A program made the translations under genes and the position numbers. Below the pieces are notes generated by a model. It saw only the letters and a list, made by a program, of their open reading frames with translations, had not been told where the DNA came from and did no database searches. 64,000 bases of DNA from Putridiphycobacter sp045107045. Lineage in GTDB: Bacteria > Bacteroidota > Bacteroidia > Flavobacteriales_D > Crocinitomicaceae. Every line of letters starts with the position of its first letter. The first letter of the stretch is position 1. The stretch is from assembly GCA_045107045.1 (NCBI GenBank), contig JBGCFR010000030.1, forward strand, positions 1 to 64,000, read 5' to 3'. Shown one piece after another: positions 23,222 through 31,955 of the stretch.

Positions 23222-24631
23222 TTATTTTTTTTCATATAACTTAAAAAAGTTTAAATCTGAATTTGAACCTGAATAGGTTGGTAGTTTTTCTGAAATTGGA
23301 ATTAGTGATAAGTAGTAAGGTTTTGTCGGTTTACTGGTTGGAAAGATATTTATTTTGTAATACCTATAAAAATAAGAAAGTATGGTCCAGTCCTTGGTGA
23401 TGACATAATTGCCATCCAAATTATATCCATGACCAACAATATTGGCAATTTTATGAATGTCATTTAGCTTATCTGCGTCACGTCCGTTTTTATCATAGTT
23501 TAATACGGTAATAAATAGTCCAACTCCAATTCCTAATACTGAAATAACTCTGAAAAATTGAAATGCCCAATGTTGTGGATTGATTTTTTCAAAAACGTGA
23601 AGGGCGTGAGGTCTGATAAAAAGAGCAAAGCTAATTGAAAGTATCGCAAATGCAGGAATAGAATAAAAACCGCTTTGCTTTAAGCTGATAATTATTGGAA
23701 CGATCCCACTTAAACCTAAAGAAAGCAAAATTAACGCAAATCTGTTATCGGTTTGCAATAGTTTCATTGGTTTTAAAATTTTACTAATTAGAATAATAAC
23801 ACCCATTAGAATAGCTGGAGTAATGAGTTCTTTTAATAATTTTTTTAAGATCCAAAATCTAGAATCCACCGTTTGAACATTAAGCAAGCTATTGGCAATT
23901 TGAATATCAAAATAGTCAATAAAATAAGCTAATGTACTTGGCGAAATTAGACACATTATAGCAAACGGTAGTATAGTGAAACATATCATTAATAAGGTAT
24001 TTTTAATAAAATCTAAAAGTTTAAATTCTGCATTAAAAATAAAATACCAAAAAGGGGCAGACCAAAGAAACAGTGCAACAAAGCCTTTTGTCATAAAAGC
24101 AAAATAAATCATTAGCCCAGCCATAATTAATGATACTAATTTCAGTTTTAATTTATCTCTAACTAGATAGGATAGTGCGGCGGTAGTAAAAACCATCATT
24201 GTATTTTCCAGAAAATTGTTTCTTGCAGCTTGCGTAATAATTGGAATACTAATCCAAAGTAGTAGAGGCAACCAAGCCATACTTTTATTATTAGTAATAG
24301 TAATCCATATTTTACGAATTATTAGGCCAGTAATTATGTATGTTAGAGCAGAATATAATTTTTCAATTATAAAACTGTCTCCAAATGTTCGATAGAAGAG
24401 GCTTTGAATCCAAAAGGCTAGTGGAGGATGTTCTCTGAAATGAGCCATTGAAGTGTTCGTAAAAAACAAATCTGTCATGGTTCCAATGTCATTTGCTAAA
24501 TTGTTCGAAATGGTTGCATAAATAATACCATCCATAAACATTCCATGACTCAACAGGAAAGGAGCAATCATCAACAGGAAAAAACCAAAAATGAAAATGT
24601 AAAAAGGGAAACTCTTAGATCGAAAATCCAT
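23222..24631 (-). CDS. GT39/ArnT-like integral membrane glycosyltransferase
   Basis: The 469-residue protein has about ten membrane helices. The first periplasmic loop carries the family's acidic motif as GMFMDGIIYATISNNLA, followed by HFREHPPLAFWIQSLF. This is the pattern of polyprenyl-phosphate-dependent glycosyltransferases (GT39/GT83, PMT_2). They transfer a sugar from a lipid carrier to lipid A, protein or glycan on the outer face of the inner membrane. The acceptor is unknown. It directly follows a PAP2 phosphatase gene with no gap, suggesting envelope lipid or glycan modification. Confidence 0.82.
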   Translation of the reverse strand: MDFRSKSFPFYIFIFGFFLLMIAPFLLSHGMFMDGIIYATISNNLANDIGTMTDLFFTNTSMAHFREHPPLAFWIQSLFYRTFGDSFIIEKLYSALTYIITGLIIRKIWITITNNKSMAWLPLLLWISIPIITQAARNNFLENTMMVFTTAALSYLVRDKLKLKLVSLIMAGLMIYFAFMTKGFVALFLWSAPFWYFIFNAEFKLLDFIKNTLLMICFTILPFAIMCLISPSTLAYFIDYFDIQIANSLLNVQTVDSRFWILKKLLKELITPAILMGVIILISKILKPMKLLQTDNRFALILLSLGLSGIVPIIISLKQSGFYSIPAFAILSISFALFIRPHALHVFEKINPQHWAFQFFRVISVLGIGVGLFITVLNYDKNGRDADKLNDIHKIANIVGHGYNLDGNYVITKDWTILSYFYRYYKINIFPTSKPTKPYYLSLIPISEKLPTYSGSNSDLNFFKLYEKK

Positions 24632-25396
24632 TTAAAAACGTATTTTCAGATTCATACCATATGTCTCATTTCGAAATTCAGGTACCACCAAAATGGATGT
24701 ATCAGAGTTTGCTTTTTTAAACGGATCCCAGTTTTTTAAAGGTTCAAAGTAGTAGACCACATTAGTAACCAAAATAGCTATTCCAGCCCCCATAAATACA
24801 TCAGGAACCCAATGTCTATTGTTAATGATTCTTAAAGCGCCTGTGGATGCCGAGAAAAGGTAACCAGATAGAGCTAATGCTGGCCGCGTTCTGTAGTATT
24901 CATTAAATAAAACTTGGCTTGCTACAAAGGCTTGTCCTGTGTGGCCAGACGGAAAAGACGTTCGTGCACTTCCATCAGGTCTTAGAACTTTCAATGTATT
25001 TTTTAATAAGTGAACTATTCCAGCTGTTACCAATTCAGATACTACCAGGTATTTCGATTGATTCCATATAGAGTTTCTAGCTGGAAGTCTAAGAAAATCA
25101 AAACCATACATTTGAACAATTGGTGCATACTGAATATAGTCATCTAAAGTTGTTTTGTAGCCATTAAAAGGGTTCAGAAATGATGCTTGTAAATTGGTTT
25201 TAATTTCAGTTTGGTTTAATAGTAGGCCAGCAGCGCAAAAACTTAAAGGAACTACACTTTTTTGAATAAGTGAATTCGTTTTTAAATCCAGTTTTTCACC
25301 ATTCCAATTTATTTTTTCTAGCCTAGGCAATTTAGACTTTGGTTGGCAAAAGGCAAAATTTGAGATGAGCAATACAAGCAAGAATATGGACTTCAT
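24632..25396 (-). CDS. PAP2-family phosphatase
   Basis: The 254-residue protein begins with a signal peptide and contains all three PAP2 motifs: KNTLKVLRP (motif 1), PSGHTGQ (motif 2) and RIINNRHWVPD (motif 3). Bacterial relatives dephosphorylate undecaprenyl pyrophosphate, phosphatidylglycerol phosphate or lipid A (LpxE/LpxF). The exact lipid is unknown. The ATG overlaps the upstream acyltransferase stop (TAATG), and the downstream glycosyltransferase starts at the base next to its stop. Confidence 0.88.
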   Translation of the reverse strand: MKSIFLLVLLISNFAFCQPKSKLPRLEKINWNGEKLDLKTNSLIQKSVVPLSFCAAGLLLNQTEIKTNLQASFLNPFNGYKTTLDDYIQYAPIVQMYGFDFLRLPARNSIWNQSKYLVVSELVTAGIVHLLKNTLKVLRPDGSARTSFPSGHTGQAFVASQVLFNEYYRTRPALALSGYLFSASTGALRIINNRHWVPDVFMGAGIAILVTNVVYYFEPLKNWDPFKKANSDTSILVVPEFRNETYGMNLKIRF

Positions 25397-26532
25397 TAAT
25401 AGAACTTATTTTTGAGACTTAAAAAAGGTTTTTCAAAATACTTGAAACTAAAATACGATAAAATATAAGTGCTGCACGCACTTATAATCAAAAAAGTAAT
25501 CATTCCTACTATTTCACTCTGACTAAGGAACCAACTTTCAAAATAATAAACTAGTAGAAACATAACTAATAAATGGTATAAGTATAAGCCATAAGATATT
25601 TTACCTAAGTGATTAAAAATGGTTACTTGACCGATTTTAAAAAATGAATTAGGCAGATAAATTTGATCAAGAATAACAAAAGCAAAGAAAAATGAGATCA
25701 CACTCTGTTCCAATGCAGATATTGGACCAATAAAGATCTTATTTTTAAGTATTATCATACATATACCTACACAATAAATAATGATAATGTGCCATTTTTT
25801 AAGCTGTTTTAGAGCTAGTAGCCACTTTCTATTTTGAAAAAAGAATAAAGCTAACCCACTTCCAATTATAATATTGGACATGACAGAAAATGTATGATAG
25901 TATAATATTCGTGTAGAGTCTTGATAGACAAAACTAAAAACTAGCGATATAGTAAGAAGTAAAACAAGTGCAAACGAAATTGGGAATTTTTTTAAATGCT
26001 GAAATATAAATAATAGCAAGCCCCAAAACAGATAAAATTGTTCTTCAACAGCTACTGACCAAGGTGCGGTTAAAAAGTTAATAGGATCAGATAAGCCGAC
26101 ATTAATTTCATCAAAATTGGCTAGAAAGAAAATATAATACCATGGCGAATGGAGGGTAGCGAAATCGTTTAAAATAAGTGGGAAAATCACAAAGCCAATC
26201 AAAACAATAAGGAAATATAATGGCCAAATCCTCAAGGTCCGCCGAATTAAGAAATGCTTGAGATTAAAATATTTGGTATGCTGTCGTTCCCATAGAATAA
26301 GGTATGTAATTAAGAATCCACTCAAAACAAAAAAGAAATTGACACCTAGGCTGCCTTTAGATATAATGAGATTTATTACTTTATAACTTATGCTATCAAT
26401 ATTTAGCTGGTAGAATGCTGACATTTCATTAAAAAAATGAAATATGAACACAGAAAAAGCGGCAAGAAAGCGCAAGGCGTCTAAATTCTGAAAAAAAGGC
26501 TTATTGTTTTTTATATTGTTTTGAACAGCCAA
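25396..26532 (-). CDS. Acyltransferase family 3 (OafA-like) membrane protein
   Basis: The 378-residue protein has about ten membrane helices and family-3 acyltransferase signatures: LDALRFLAAFSVFIFHFF near the start with the conserved His, GVNFFFVLSGFLITYL, and RRTLRIWPLYF. Members add acetyl groups to lipopolysaccharide, peptidoglycan or capsular sugars. No in-frame ATG precedes the conserved N-terminus, so a TTG at 26532 is taken as start, 25 nt after a minus-strand -7 element. It heads the run acyltransferase, PAP2, GT39, NlpC/P60. Confidence 0.87.
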   Translation of the reverse strand: MAVQNNIKNNKPFFQNLDALRFLAAFSVFIFHFFNEMSAFYQLNIDSISYKVINLIISKGSLGVNFFFVLSGFLITYLILWERQHTKYFNLKHFLIRRTLRIWPLYFLIVLIGFVIFPLILNDFATLHSPWYYIFFLANFDEINVGLSDPINFLTAPWSVAVEEQFYLFWGLLLFIFQHLKKFPISFALVLLLTISLVFSFVYQDSTRILYYHTFSVMSNIIIGSGLALFFFQNRKWLLALKQLKKWHIIIIYCVGICMIILKNKIFIGPISALEQSVISFFFAFVILDQIYLPNSFFKIGQVTIFNHLGKISYGLYLYHLLVMFLLVYYFESWFLSQSEIVGMITFLIISACSTYILSYFSFKYFEKPFLSLKNKFY

Positions 26533-26546
26533 AAGGATTCTTTGAT

Positions 26547-26554
26547 TAATTTTG
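26547..26554 (+). promoter_or_regulatory. -7 element TAATTTTG for lhgO
   Basis: TAATTTTG lies 17 nt before the TTG at 26572. A TTTG at 26520-26523 is 23 nt upstream, slightly long for a -33 element. It nearly abuts the opposing element at 26558-26565. Confidence 0.5.
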
Positions 26555-26557
26555 TGG

Positions 26558-26565
26558 CAAATTTA
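26558..26565 (-). promoter_or_regulatory. -7 element TAAATTTG (minus strand) for the acyltransferase operon
   Basis: On the minus strand TAAATTTG is 25 nt before the TTG start at 26532. It is only three bases from the plus-strand element of lhgO, so the two divergent promoters overlap. Confidence 0.5.
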
Positions 26566-26571
26566 AGTATT

Positions 26572-27798
26572 TTGGAAAATAAAGACGTTTTTGACATTGC
26601 AATTATCGGTGGAGGTATTGTAGGAGCTGCTACAATGTATAAATTGCAGAATAGAAATAGGGACTTAAAAATTGTTCTGATTGAAAAAGAGGAAAAATTG
26701 GCGAATCACCAAACAGGACATAATTCTGGCGTAATACATTCAGGATTATATTATACACCTGGTTCATTAAAAGCAAAAAATTGTGTTCAGGGTAGACATG
26801 AACTTGTTGCTTTTGCGAAAGAACACAAAGTTGCGCATGATGTTTGCGGTAAAGTTGTGATGGCCACTAAAGAAAGTGAATTGCCATTTATGGACAAAAT
26901 TTTCAATAATGGGCTAGCCAACAATACTGAAGGAATTGAGAAAATAACAGCTGAACAGGTTAAGGAAATTGAACCGCATGTTAAAAGTATTGGAGGAATT
27001 TATGTCCCATGCACTGGCATTATAGATTTTGTTGGAGCTACCAATAAAATGGCTGAAGTAGCCGTTGGAATTAATTCTAGTTCTCATATTGAATTGGGTC
27101 AGAAAGTAATTGCAATTAATAAAAAGAAAGATAAGAGTGAGGTGGTTACAGAGCATAAAAGATTCTTAGCAAAGAAACTTGTTTTTTGTGCTGGTTTGCA
27201 GGCCGATAGATTAGCCAGAAAGGATGGTGTTAGTCTAAAAGAAAAGGTTGTAGGCTTTAGAGGTGATTATTATGAATTAACTGACCAAGCGAAACATAAA
27301 GTCAAGCATTTAATTTACCCTGTACCTAATCCAGAATTTCCATTTTTGGGTGTACATTTTACAAGAATGACAAATGGTGAAATTGAATGCGGACCAAATG
27401 CTGTATTTACATTTAAGCGTGAAGGTTATGGTAAAACTGATTTTAATTTTAAGGATACCATAGATGCATTATCATATAGAGGTACATGGAAATTGTTTTT
27501 TGGCAATATGAAATTCGGGATTAACGAATACAGAAGAGCATTTTCGAAGAAGTTATTCTTAAAGACCCTTCAAACCATGGTGCCTTCATTGACAATGGAT
27601 GATATTAAACCTGGTAGAGCAGGTGTAAGAGCTATGCTTTTGGGTGTAAATGGAGATACTAGAGATGATTTTAGAATTGAACATACTGACGATAGTATTC
27701 ATGTGCTAAATGCTCCATCTCCAGCGGCTACAGCTTCATTGGCAATTGGAGAATATATAGCAAAGATGGCCGAAGAGAAATTTGGATTAAAAGCATAG
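26572..27798 (+). CDS. lhgO: L-2-hydroxyglutarate oxidase/dehydrogenase
   Basis: LhgO is an FAD enzyme oxidising L-2-hydroxyglutarate to 2-oxoglutarate, a metabolite-repair role. The 408-residue protein has the Rossmann motif IGGGIVGAATMY near the N-terminus, then GHNSGVIHSGLYYTPGS, FLGVHFTR, and a C-terminal PGRAGVRA and SPAATASLAIGEY. No ATG occurs before the FAD motif; the TTG at 26572 lies 17 nt after the -7 element and fits best. GTG 26554 would overlap the promoter. Confidence 0.9.
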   Translation: MENKDVFDIAIIGGGIVGAATMYKLQNRNRDLKIVLIEKEEKLANHQTGHNSGVIHSGLYYTPGSLKAKNCVQGRHELVAFAKEHKVAHDVCGKVVMATKESELPFMDKIFNNGLANNTEGIEKITAEQVKEIEPHVKSIGGIYVPCTGIIDFVGATNKMAEVAVGINSSSHIELGQKVIAINKKKDKSEVVTEHKRFLAKKLVFCAGLQADRLARKDGVSLKEKVVGFRGDYYELTDQAKHKVKHLIYPVPNPEFPFLGVHFTRMTNGEIECGPNAVFTFKREGYGKTDFNFKDTIDALSYRGTWKLFFGNMKFGINEYRRAFSKKLFLKTLQTMVPSLTMDDIKPGRAGVRAMLLGVNGDTRDDFRIEHTDDSIHVLNAPSPAATASLAIGEYIAKMAEEKFGLKA

Positions 27799-27854
27799 AC
27801 ACCTCACTAAAGCTAAATAACATTTAATAAAAGAAATAACAGTCTATCCTCAAA

Positions 27855-28631
27855 TTAATTAAGAAATGGATTGGTTTTTCGATTTTTGATACCATGTATT
27901 ATTGTAATAATACATAGTATTGAAGCACAAACTACAGCAACAATATAAATAGACTGCTCACCATCTTTATTAGCCATTGCTACTGCAAATAGTGACCAAA
28001 TGCCAACAAGGCAAAACTCTCTCATATTTCTTGTATACAGCATAAATAGATTAACCGCCATTGCTGTAACAATCATAATAATGGTATACATTACTTCGTC
28101 GACTGTATCAGCCCAACCTATTTTAGATAAATACGCAGCTGTATTCGCAATTAATGCCACCGATATCCACCCTAAATAAATCGTATTTGGCCACCAACCA
28201 AAAGCAATGATTTGTTTCGACGCATGATAGTTTTCTAGTCTTAAGATCAGTGTAACTTTTATCAAAGCCAATAAAATAATTACCATAAGTATCACTGAAG
28301 TGCCTGTTTCTTCATGGAGCCAAAACCAAATCCACGCAGCATTGGCAATGTTTGCTATAATTAGCCATGGACCAGTAAGCACGTTATTTTTCTTTTCTTC
28401 ATCATCACCAAATGCTACTTTTAACTGATAAATCCCGTTGACTATTAATCCCAAAAAAATAAGTCCCCAAATAGCAAAAGCATATCCCGCTGGTGTAAAC
28501 AAATTATCTAATTCATCACTCAAACCACCAACAGTTTTACCATTTATTCTTCCTGTATTAGCCAAGTAATTCCAAACAACTACTGCAAAGGCTACAATTA
28601 AATTTATGATAGCAATAAAACGTTTTGTCAT
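27855..28631 (-). CDS. TspO/MBR-like tryptophan-rich membrane protein
   Basis: The 258-residue membrane protein has seven or eight helices. Conserved-looking aromatic motifs are FTPAGYAFAIWGLIFLG, WIWFWLHEE and AFGWWPNTIYLGW. This resembles TspO-related tryptophan-rich sensory proteins, though it is longer than classic 160-residue TspO. These proteins bind porphyrins or act in redox/light signalling; the role here is unknown. It is convergent with lhgO. Confidence 0.7.
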   Translation of the reverse strand: MTKRFIAIINLIVAFAVVVWNYLANTGRINGKTVGGLSDELDNLFTPAGYAFAIWGLIFLGLIVNGIYQLKVAFGDDEEKKNNVLTGPWLIIANIANAAWIWFWLHEETGTSVILMVIILLALIKVTLILRLENYHASKQIIAFGWWPNTIYLGWISVALIANTAAYLSKIGWADTVDEVMYTIIMIVTAMAVNLFMLYTRNMREFCLVGIWSLFAVAMANKDGEQSIYIVAVVCASILCIITIIHGIKNRKTNPFLN

Positions 28632-28724
28632 AAGTATTAATTTAATCTTAATAAATGTAGTGTAATTTATATGAAAAGAGTGATGATTTTTTATTTAGAT
28701 TTACAAAATTGAGATATTCATACT

Positions 28725-29633
28725 ATGAAAATTGTAATCCTTCTTTTTGTCTTTACTGGAAATTTGATTAATGCTCAGGGTACTGACACAGTAAGTATAA
28801 AGCAACATTTAAAAACTATCATCAATACCGAAAAACCGAGGAATCATAGAAATCTTGAATCATTAAATTTTGTAGCAGACTACATTTATAAAGACTTTAA
28901 AAAGTATGCTGATTCTGTTTACTATCAACCTTATGAAGCGGATGGCAAAACCTATAAAAATGTAATAGCAGTTTTTGGACGTAATAATTCTAAAACAGTG
29001 GTTGTAGGCGCACATTATGATGTTTGCGGCAATCAGGATGGAGCGGACGATAATGCCACAGGTGTTGTTGGACTACTAGAATTGGCAAAACTATTAAATG
29101 GTCAGACGTTGAACCATAGAATTGAATTGGTGGCCTATACTTTGGAAGAACCTCCATATTTCAGAAGTGAAAAAATGGGAAGTTACATTCATGCCAAATC
29201 TTTAAGCGATAGAAAAGTTGATGTTTATGGCATGTTTTGTCTGGAAATGATTGGCTATTTTGATGATGCTAAAAAATCTCAGGATTATCCTATAGGTCTT
29301 TTGTCTTTGGTCTATGGAAATAGGGGAAATTATATAACTTTAGTAAATAAGGTGGTTAAAGGTAGGTTTTCTCGAAAGTTTAATAAGAAATTCAGAAAAT
29401 ACCGCCAAATTCGAACCAAGCGATTTACAGCTCCGGCAAAACTACCAGGGATCGACTTTTCAGATCATTTAAATTATTGGTTGTTCGGATATAGTGCAAT
29501 GATGATTACCGATACTGCCTTTTATCGCAATAAAAATTATCATGAAAATACTGATACAATTGAAACTTTGGATTTACTAAGAATGAGTAAAGTAATTGAA
29601 ACCGTATTTTTGACTTTGACAAACCTAAAATAG
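28725..29633 (+). CDS. Secreted M28-family aminopeptidase-like protein
   Basis: The 302-residue protein has a signal peptide (MKIVILLFVFTGNLINAQG) and an M28 zinc-peptidase domain. Metal-binding motifs in order are GAHYDVCG, GADDNATGV, the catalytic EE in YTLEEPPYF, a later EMIGYFD and a C-terminal HENTDTIETLD. All residues for two zinc ions seem present. It probably hydrolyses peptides in the periplasm or outside the cell. A weak hairpin follows the stop. Confidence 0.88.
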   Translation: MKIVILLFVFTGNLINAQGTDTVSIKQHLKTIINTEKPRNHRNLESLNFVADYIYKDFKKYADSVYYQPYEADGKTYKNVIAVFGRNNSKTVVVGAHYDVCGNQDGADDNATGVVGLLELAKLLNGQTLNHRIELVAYTLEEPPYFRSEKMGSYIHAKSLSDRKVDVYGMFCLEMIGYFDDAKKSQDYPIGLLSLVYGNRGNYITLVNKVVKGRFSRKFNKKFRKYRQIRTKRFTAPAKLPGIDFSDHLNYWLFGYSAMMITDTAFYRNKNYHENTDTIETLDLLRMSKVIETVFLTLTNLK

Positions 29634-29657
29634 AATTTCCCAATTTTTTAGACCAAC

Positions 29658-29686
29658 AATAACGCTAAAATTGAATCGTTATTTTT
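29658..29686 (+). terminator. Weak terminator-like hairpin after the M28 gene
   Basis: A 7-bp stem (AATAACG/CGTTATT) with a 12-nt loop is followed by TTT. The large loop and low GC make this uncertain. Confidence 0.3.
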
Positions 29687-29772
29687 AAAGGTTATTTCTG
29701 ATAATAAAATATGAAATCAATATTCTCCTGATATTATTTTTAACAATTAGATAGGATTAAAATGAGTTTACA

Positions 29773-29807
29773 AAAAATGCCCCATCAGTCTCACAGACTA
29801 ACAGGGC
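29773..29807 (-). terminator. Terminator after the DUF4197 gene
   Basis: Read on the minus strand, a long imperfect stem (GCCC..TTAGTCT with AGACTGA..GGGC, loop GTG) is followed by ATTTTTT. It lies about 50 bases past the DUF4197 stop. Confidence 0.75.
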
Positions 29808-29818
29808 TCTAATTAATT

Positions 29819-29848
29819 GTCTAGAATCTAATGTCTAGTAATCTAGTA
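29819..29848. repeat. Short imperfect tandem repeat
   Basis: Two near-identical 14-15 base units built on TGTCTAG(T)AATCTA, with a partial third, occur between the DUF4197 stop and its terminator. They are probably replication slippage; no function is suggested. Confidence 0.4.
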
Positions 29849-29855
29849 TCTAAAA

Positions 29856-30608
29856 TTATTTCATCACTGAGCCAAATACTTTTTTTAATAGGTCAGTAAC
29901 CTGCGCTACTGGATCTTTTCTAATTTTCTTTTCTTCTTGCTCAACCATATAAAATAATCCATCAATACCTTTAGTGGTAACGTACTCGTTTAAATCTGGA
30001 TTGATTTCTGGCTTTCCAGTTAATTTAGCAACTAAATTATATTTAGAAGCTACAGGATTCCAGTATTCAGTCAGTTTTACAGTTTCAATTGCATTTTTTA
30101 CGACAGGGCTAAAAGCAGCTACAAGTTTATCCGTTGTATTTTTTTTCAAAAAATTGGTAGCAGCATTGTCACCACCTTTGAGAATGGAAAAACCATCAGC
30201 AATCGACATGTTTTTAATTGCATCTACAAAAATTGGCGCTGCTTTTTTACTGGCTTCTTCCGCGGCACGGTTTAACGTTAATTCAATTTTGTTGACTTGA
30301 TTATCTAATCCAAGTTCAAGTGCTTTTTCTTTAATTTTAATAGCATCTTGAGGGAATGGTAATTTTATGATGTCATTTTTAAAAAAACCGTCGGTCACTG
30401 AAGCCAAATTGGCTCCATTCTGAATACCTATTGTTAAAGCTTCTTTTAAACCCTTAATCACTTCATCATTTGTAAGGGCAGGAGCTGTAACTCCACCTGA
30501 ACCGTCAGTATTTACAACTTCACTAGCAATATCATTTAGTATATCACATTGCGTAAATACTAACATTGAAGCTAATCCTATCACTATTGGAAACTTTTTC
30601 ATTTTCAT
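29856..30608 (-). CDS. DUF4197 domain lipoprotein
   Basis: The 250-residue protein starts MKMKKFPIVIG and has a lipobox-like MLVFTQC near residue 21, then an almost entirely helical DUF4197 domain (GLKEALTIGIQNG, LPFPQDA, NRAAEEASKKAAPIFVDAIKNMS, YVTTKGIDGLFYMVEQEEKKIR). DUF4197 proteins are exported and of unknown function. The frame remains open upstream to 30947, but that part lies antisense to cinA and lacks a signal peptide, so ATG 30608 (or 30602) is chosen. Transcription ends at a good terminator. Confidence 0.88.
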   Translation of the reverse strand: MKMKKFPIVIGLASMLVFTQCDILNDIASEVVNTDGSGGVTAPALTNDEVIKGLKEALTIGIQNGANLASVTDGFFKNDIIKLPFPQDAIKIKEKALELGLDNQVNKIELTLNRAAEEASKKAAPIFVDAIKNMSIADGFSILKGGDNAATNFLKKNTTDKLVAAFSPVVKNAIETVKLTEYWNPVASKYNLVAKLTGKPEINPDLNEYVTTKGIDGLFYMVEQEEKKIRKDPVAQVTDLLKKVFGSVMK

Positions 30609-30631
30609 AAGTATAATTTTGGTAAACTTAG

Positions 30632-30639
30632 TAATTTTG
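30632..30639 (+). promoter_or_regulatory. -7 element TAATTTTG upstream of cinA
   Basis: TAATTTTG is 33 nt before the cinA ATG. A second copy lies at 30614-30621, so either or both could be used. Confidence 0.45.
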
Positions 30640-30672
30640 AATATACAATACAAATAGAATACCAAAAACAAA

Positions 30673-31905
30673 ATGCAAGCAAAAATAATTACAATTGGAG
30701 ACGAAATACTAGTTGGCCAAACTGTTGATACGAATTCTGCTTTTATAGCTAAGGCATTCAATGAAATTGGTATTCGGGTGACTGAAATCATTAGTGTTAC
30801 TGATACTAAAAAACATATTATTGATGCAGTTGACGCGGCAATTAAAACAAACCAATTTGTAATATTAACGGGAGGGTTAGGTCCAACCAATGATGATATT
30901 ACAAAAACTGTTCTTACAGAGTACTTTGAGGACAAGTTGGTAATCAATCAAGAAGTTTTAACCAGAATTAAAAACTATTTTGCCAAATTTAATAAGCCAT
31001 TTTTGGAGGTCAATAATTTACAAGCCATGCTTCCTAAAAATGCTACAATAATTGAAAATGAATTAGGCACTGCCAGTGGGATGTGGTTTAAGAAAGGAGA
31101 AGTTAACATTTTATCTCTACCAGGTGTTCCCTTTGAAATGAAAGCATTGTTTAAAAAATTTCTTCAGTTAATTAAGAATGACTATGATTTGGGTGATTTT
31201 TATCACAATTCAATTGTAGTAACCGGTATAGGTGAGTCTTTTTTGGCAGAAATGATAAAGGAGTGGGAAAATCAATGCAGAATTAATCATGTTAGTGTTG
31301 CTTATTTGCCTTCTATTGGGACTTTGAAGATTAGATTGACCGGCAACAACGATCAGAAAATGTTTATCGATAAGCAGCTAAAAGATTTATTGGCAGAGCA
31401 TCCGAAATACATGTTGGGTTACGAAGGAGCTACCTTAGAAAAATTGATAGGTGAAATTTTGCTTAGAGACAAATTAACCTTAGGAACCGTTGAAAGTTGC
31501 ACTGGTGGTGGGTTAGCGAAAAAAATAGTCAGTGTTCCTGGATCCTCCAAGTACTATTTGGGCTCAATAATTTCTTATTCTTATTTACTAAAAGAAAGCC
31601 TTGTGGATGTTAACCACAAAACGATAGTCGAGTTTGGAGCTGTTTCTGAAGAAGTAGTAGTTGAAATGGCAACGAATGGAAGAACCAAACTGGGAGTTGA
31701 TTATTGCATTAGTATTTCTGGTGTAGCAGGTCCAGATGGAGGAACTGCTGAAAAGCCTGTTGGAACCGTTTGGGTAGCCATTGCAACACCAATAAAAACA
31801 TATACAAAGCTGTTTAACTTTGGTTTCAACAGAAGTAGAAATATTCAAAGTACTATTCTGTCAGCACTTAATTTTCTGAGACTGATTTTGAATAAACAGA
31901 TTTAG
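30673..31905 (+). CDS. cinA: CinA-like protein (nicotinamide mononucleotide deamidase)
   Basis: The 410-residue protein has two domains. An N-terminal MoCF/COG1058 domain (about 1-170) contains IITIGDEILVGQTVDTNSAFIA and ILTGGLGPTNDD. A C-terminal PncC-type domain (about 250-405) contains TVESCTGGGLAKKI, a YSYLLK segment with the catalytic Tyr/Lys, and SGVAGPDGG. PncC deamidates NMN to NaMN in pyridine nucleotide recycling; the N-terminal domain can hydrolyse ADP-ribose in some species. The gene stands alone between divergent and parallel neighbours. Confidence 0.94.
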   Translation: MQAKIITIGDEILVGQTVDTNSAFIAKAFNEIGIRVTEIISVTDTKKHIIDAVDAAIKTNQFVILTGGLGPTNDDITKTVLTEYFEDKLVINQEVLTRIKNYFAKFNKPFLEVNNLQAMLPKNATIIENELGTASGMWFKKGEVNILSLPGVPFEMKALFKKFLQLIKNDYDLGDFYHNSIVVTGIGESFLAEMIKEWENQCRINHVSVAYLPSIGTLKIRLTGNNDQKMFIDKQLKDLLAEHPKYMLGYEGATLEKLIGEILLRDKLTLGTVESCTGGGLAKKIVSVPGSSKYYLGSIISYSYLLKESLVDVNHKTIVEFGAVSEEVVVEMATNGRTKLGVDYCISISGVAGPDGGTAEKPVGTVWVAIATPIKTYTKLFNFGFNRSRNIQSTILSALNFLRLILNKQI

Positions 31906-31955
31906 ATATTTTATGGAATACGAGTTGATTCAATATCTATAGATAAAGCTGTATT

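Noticed and set aside
29815..29850. CRISPR-like or attachment-site repeat
   Set aside because: The units are only 14-15 bases, imperfect, without spacers, and no cas or integrase gene is present.
30609..30947. Upstream extension of the DUF4197 frame
   Set aside because: The extra 113 residues are antisense to cinA, have no family likeness and would bury the lipoprotein signal inside the protein.
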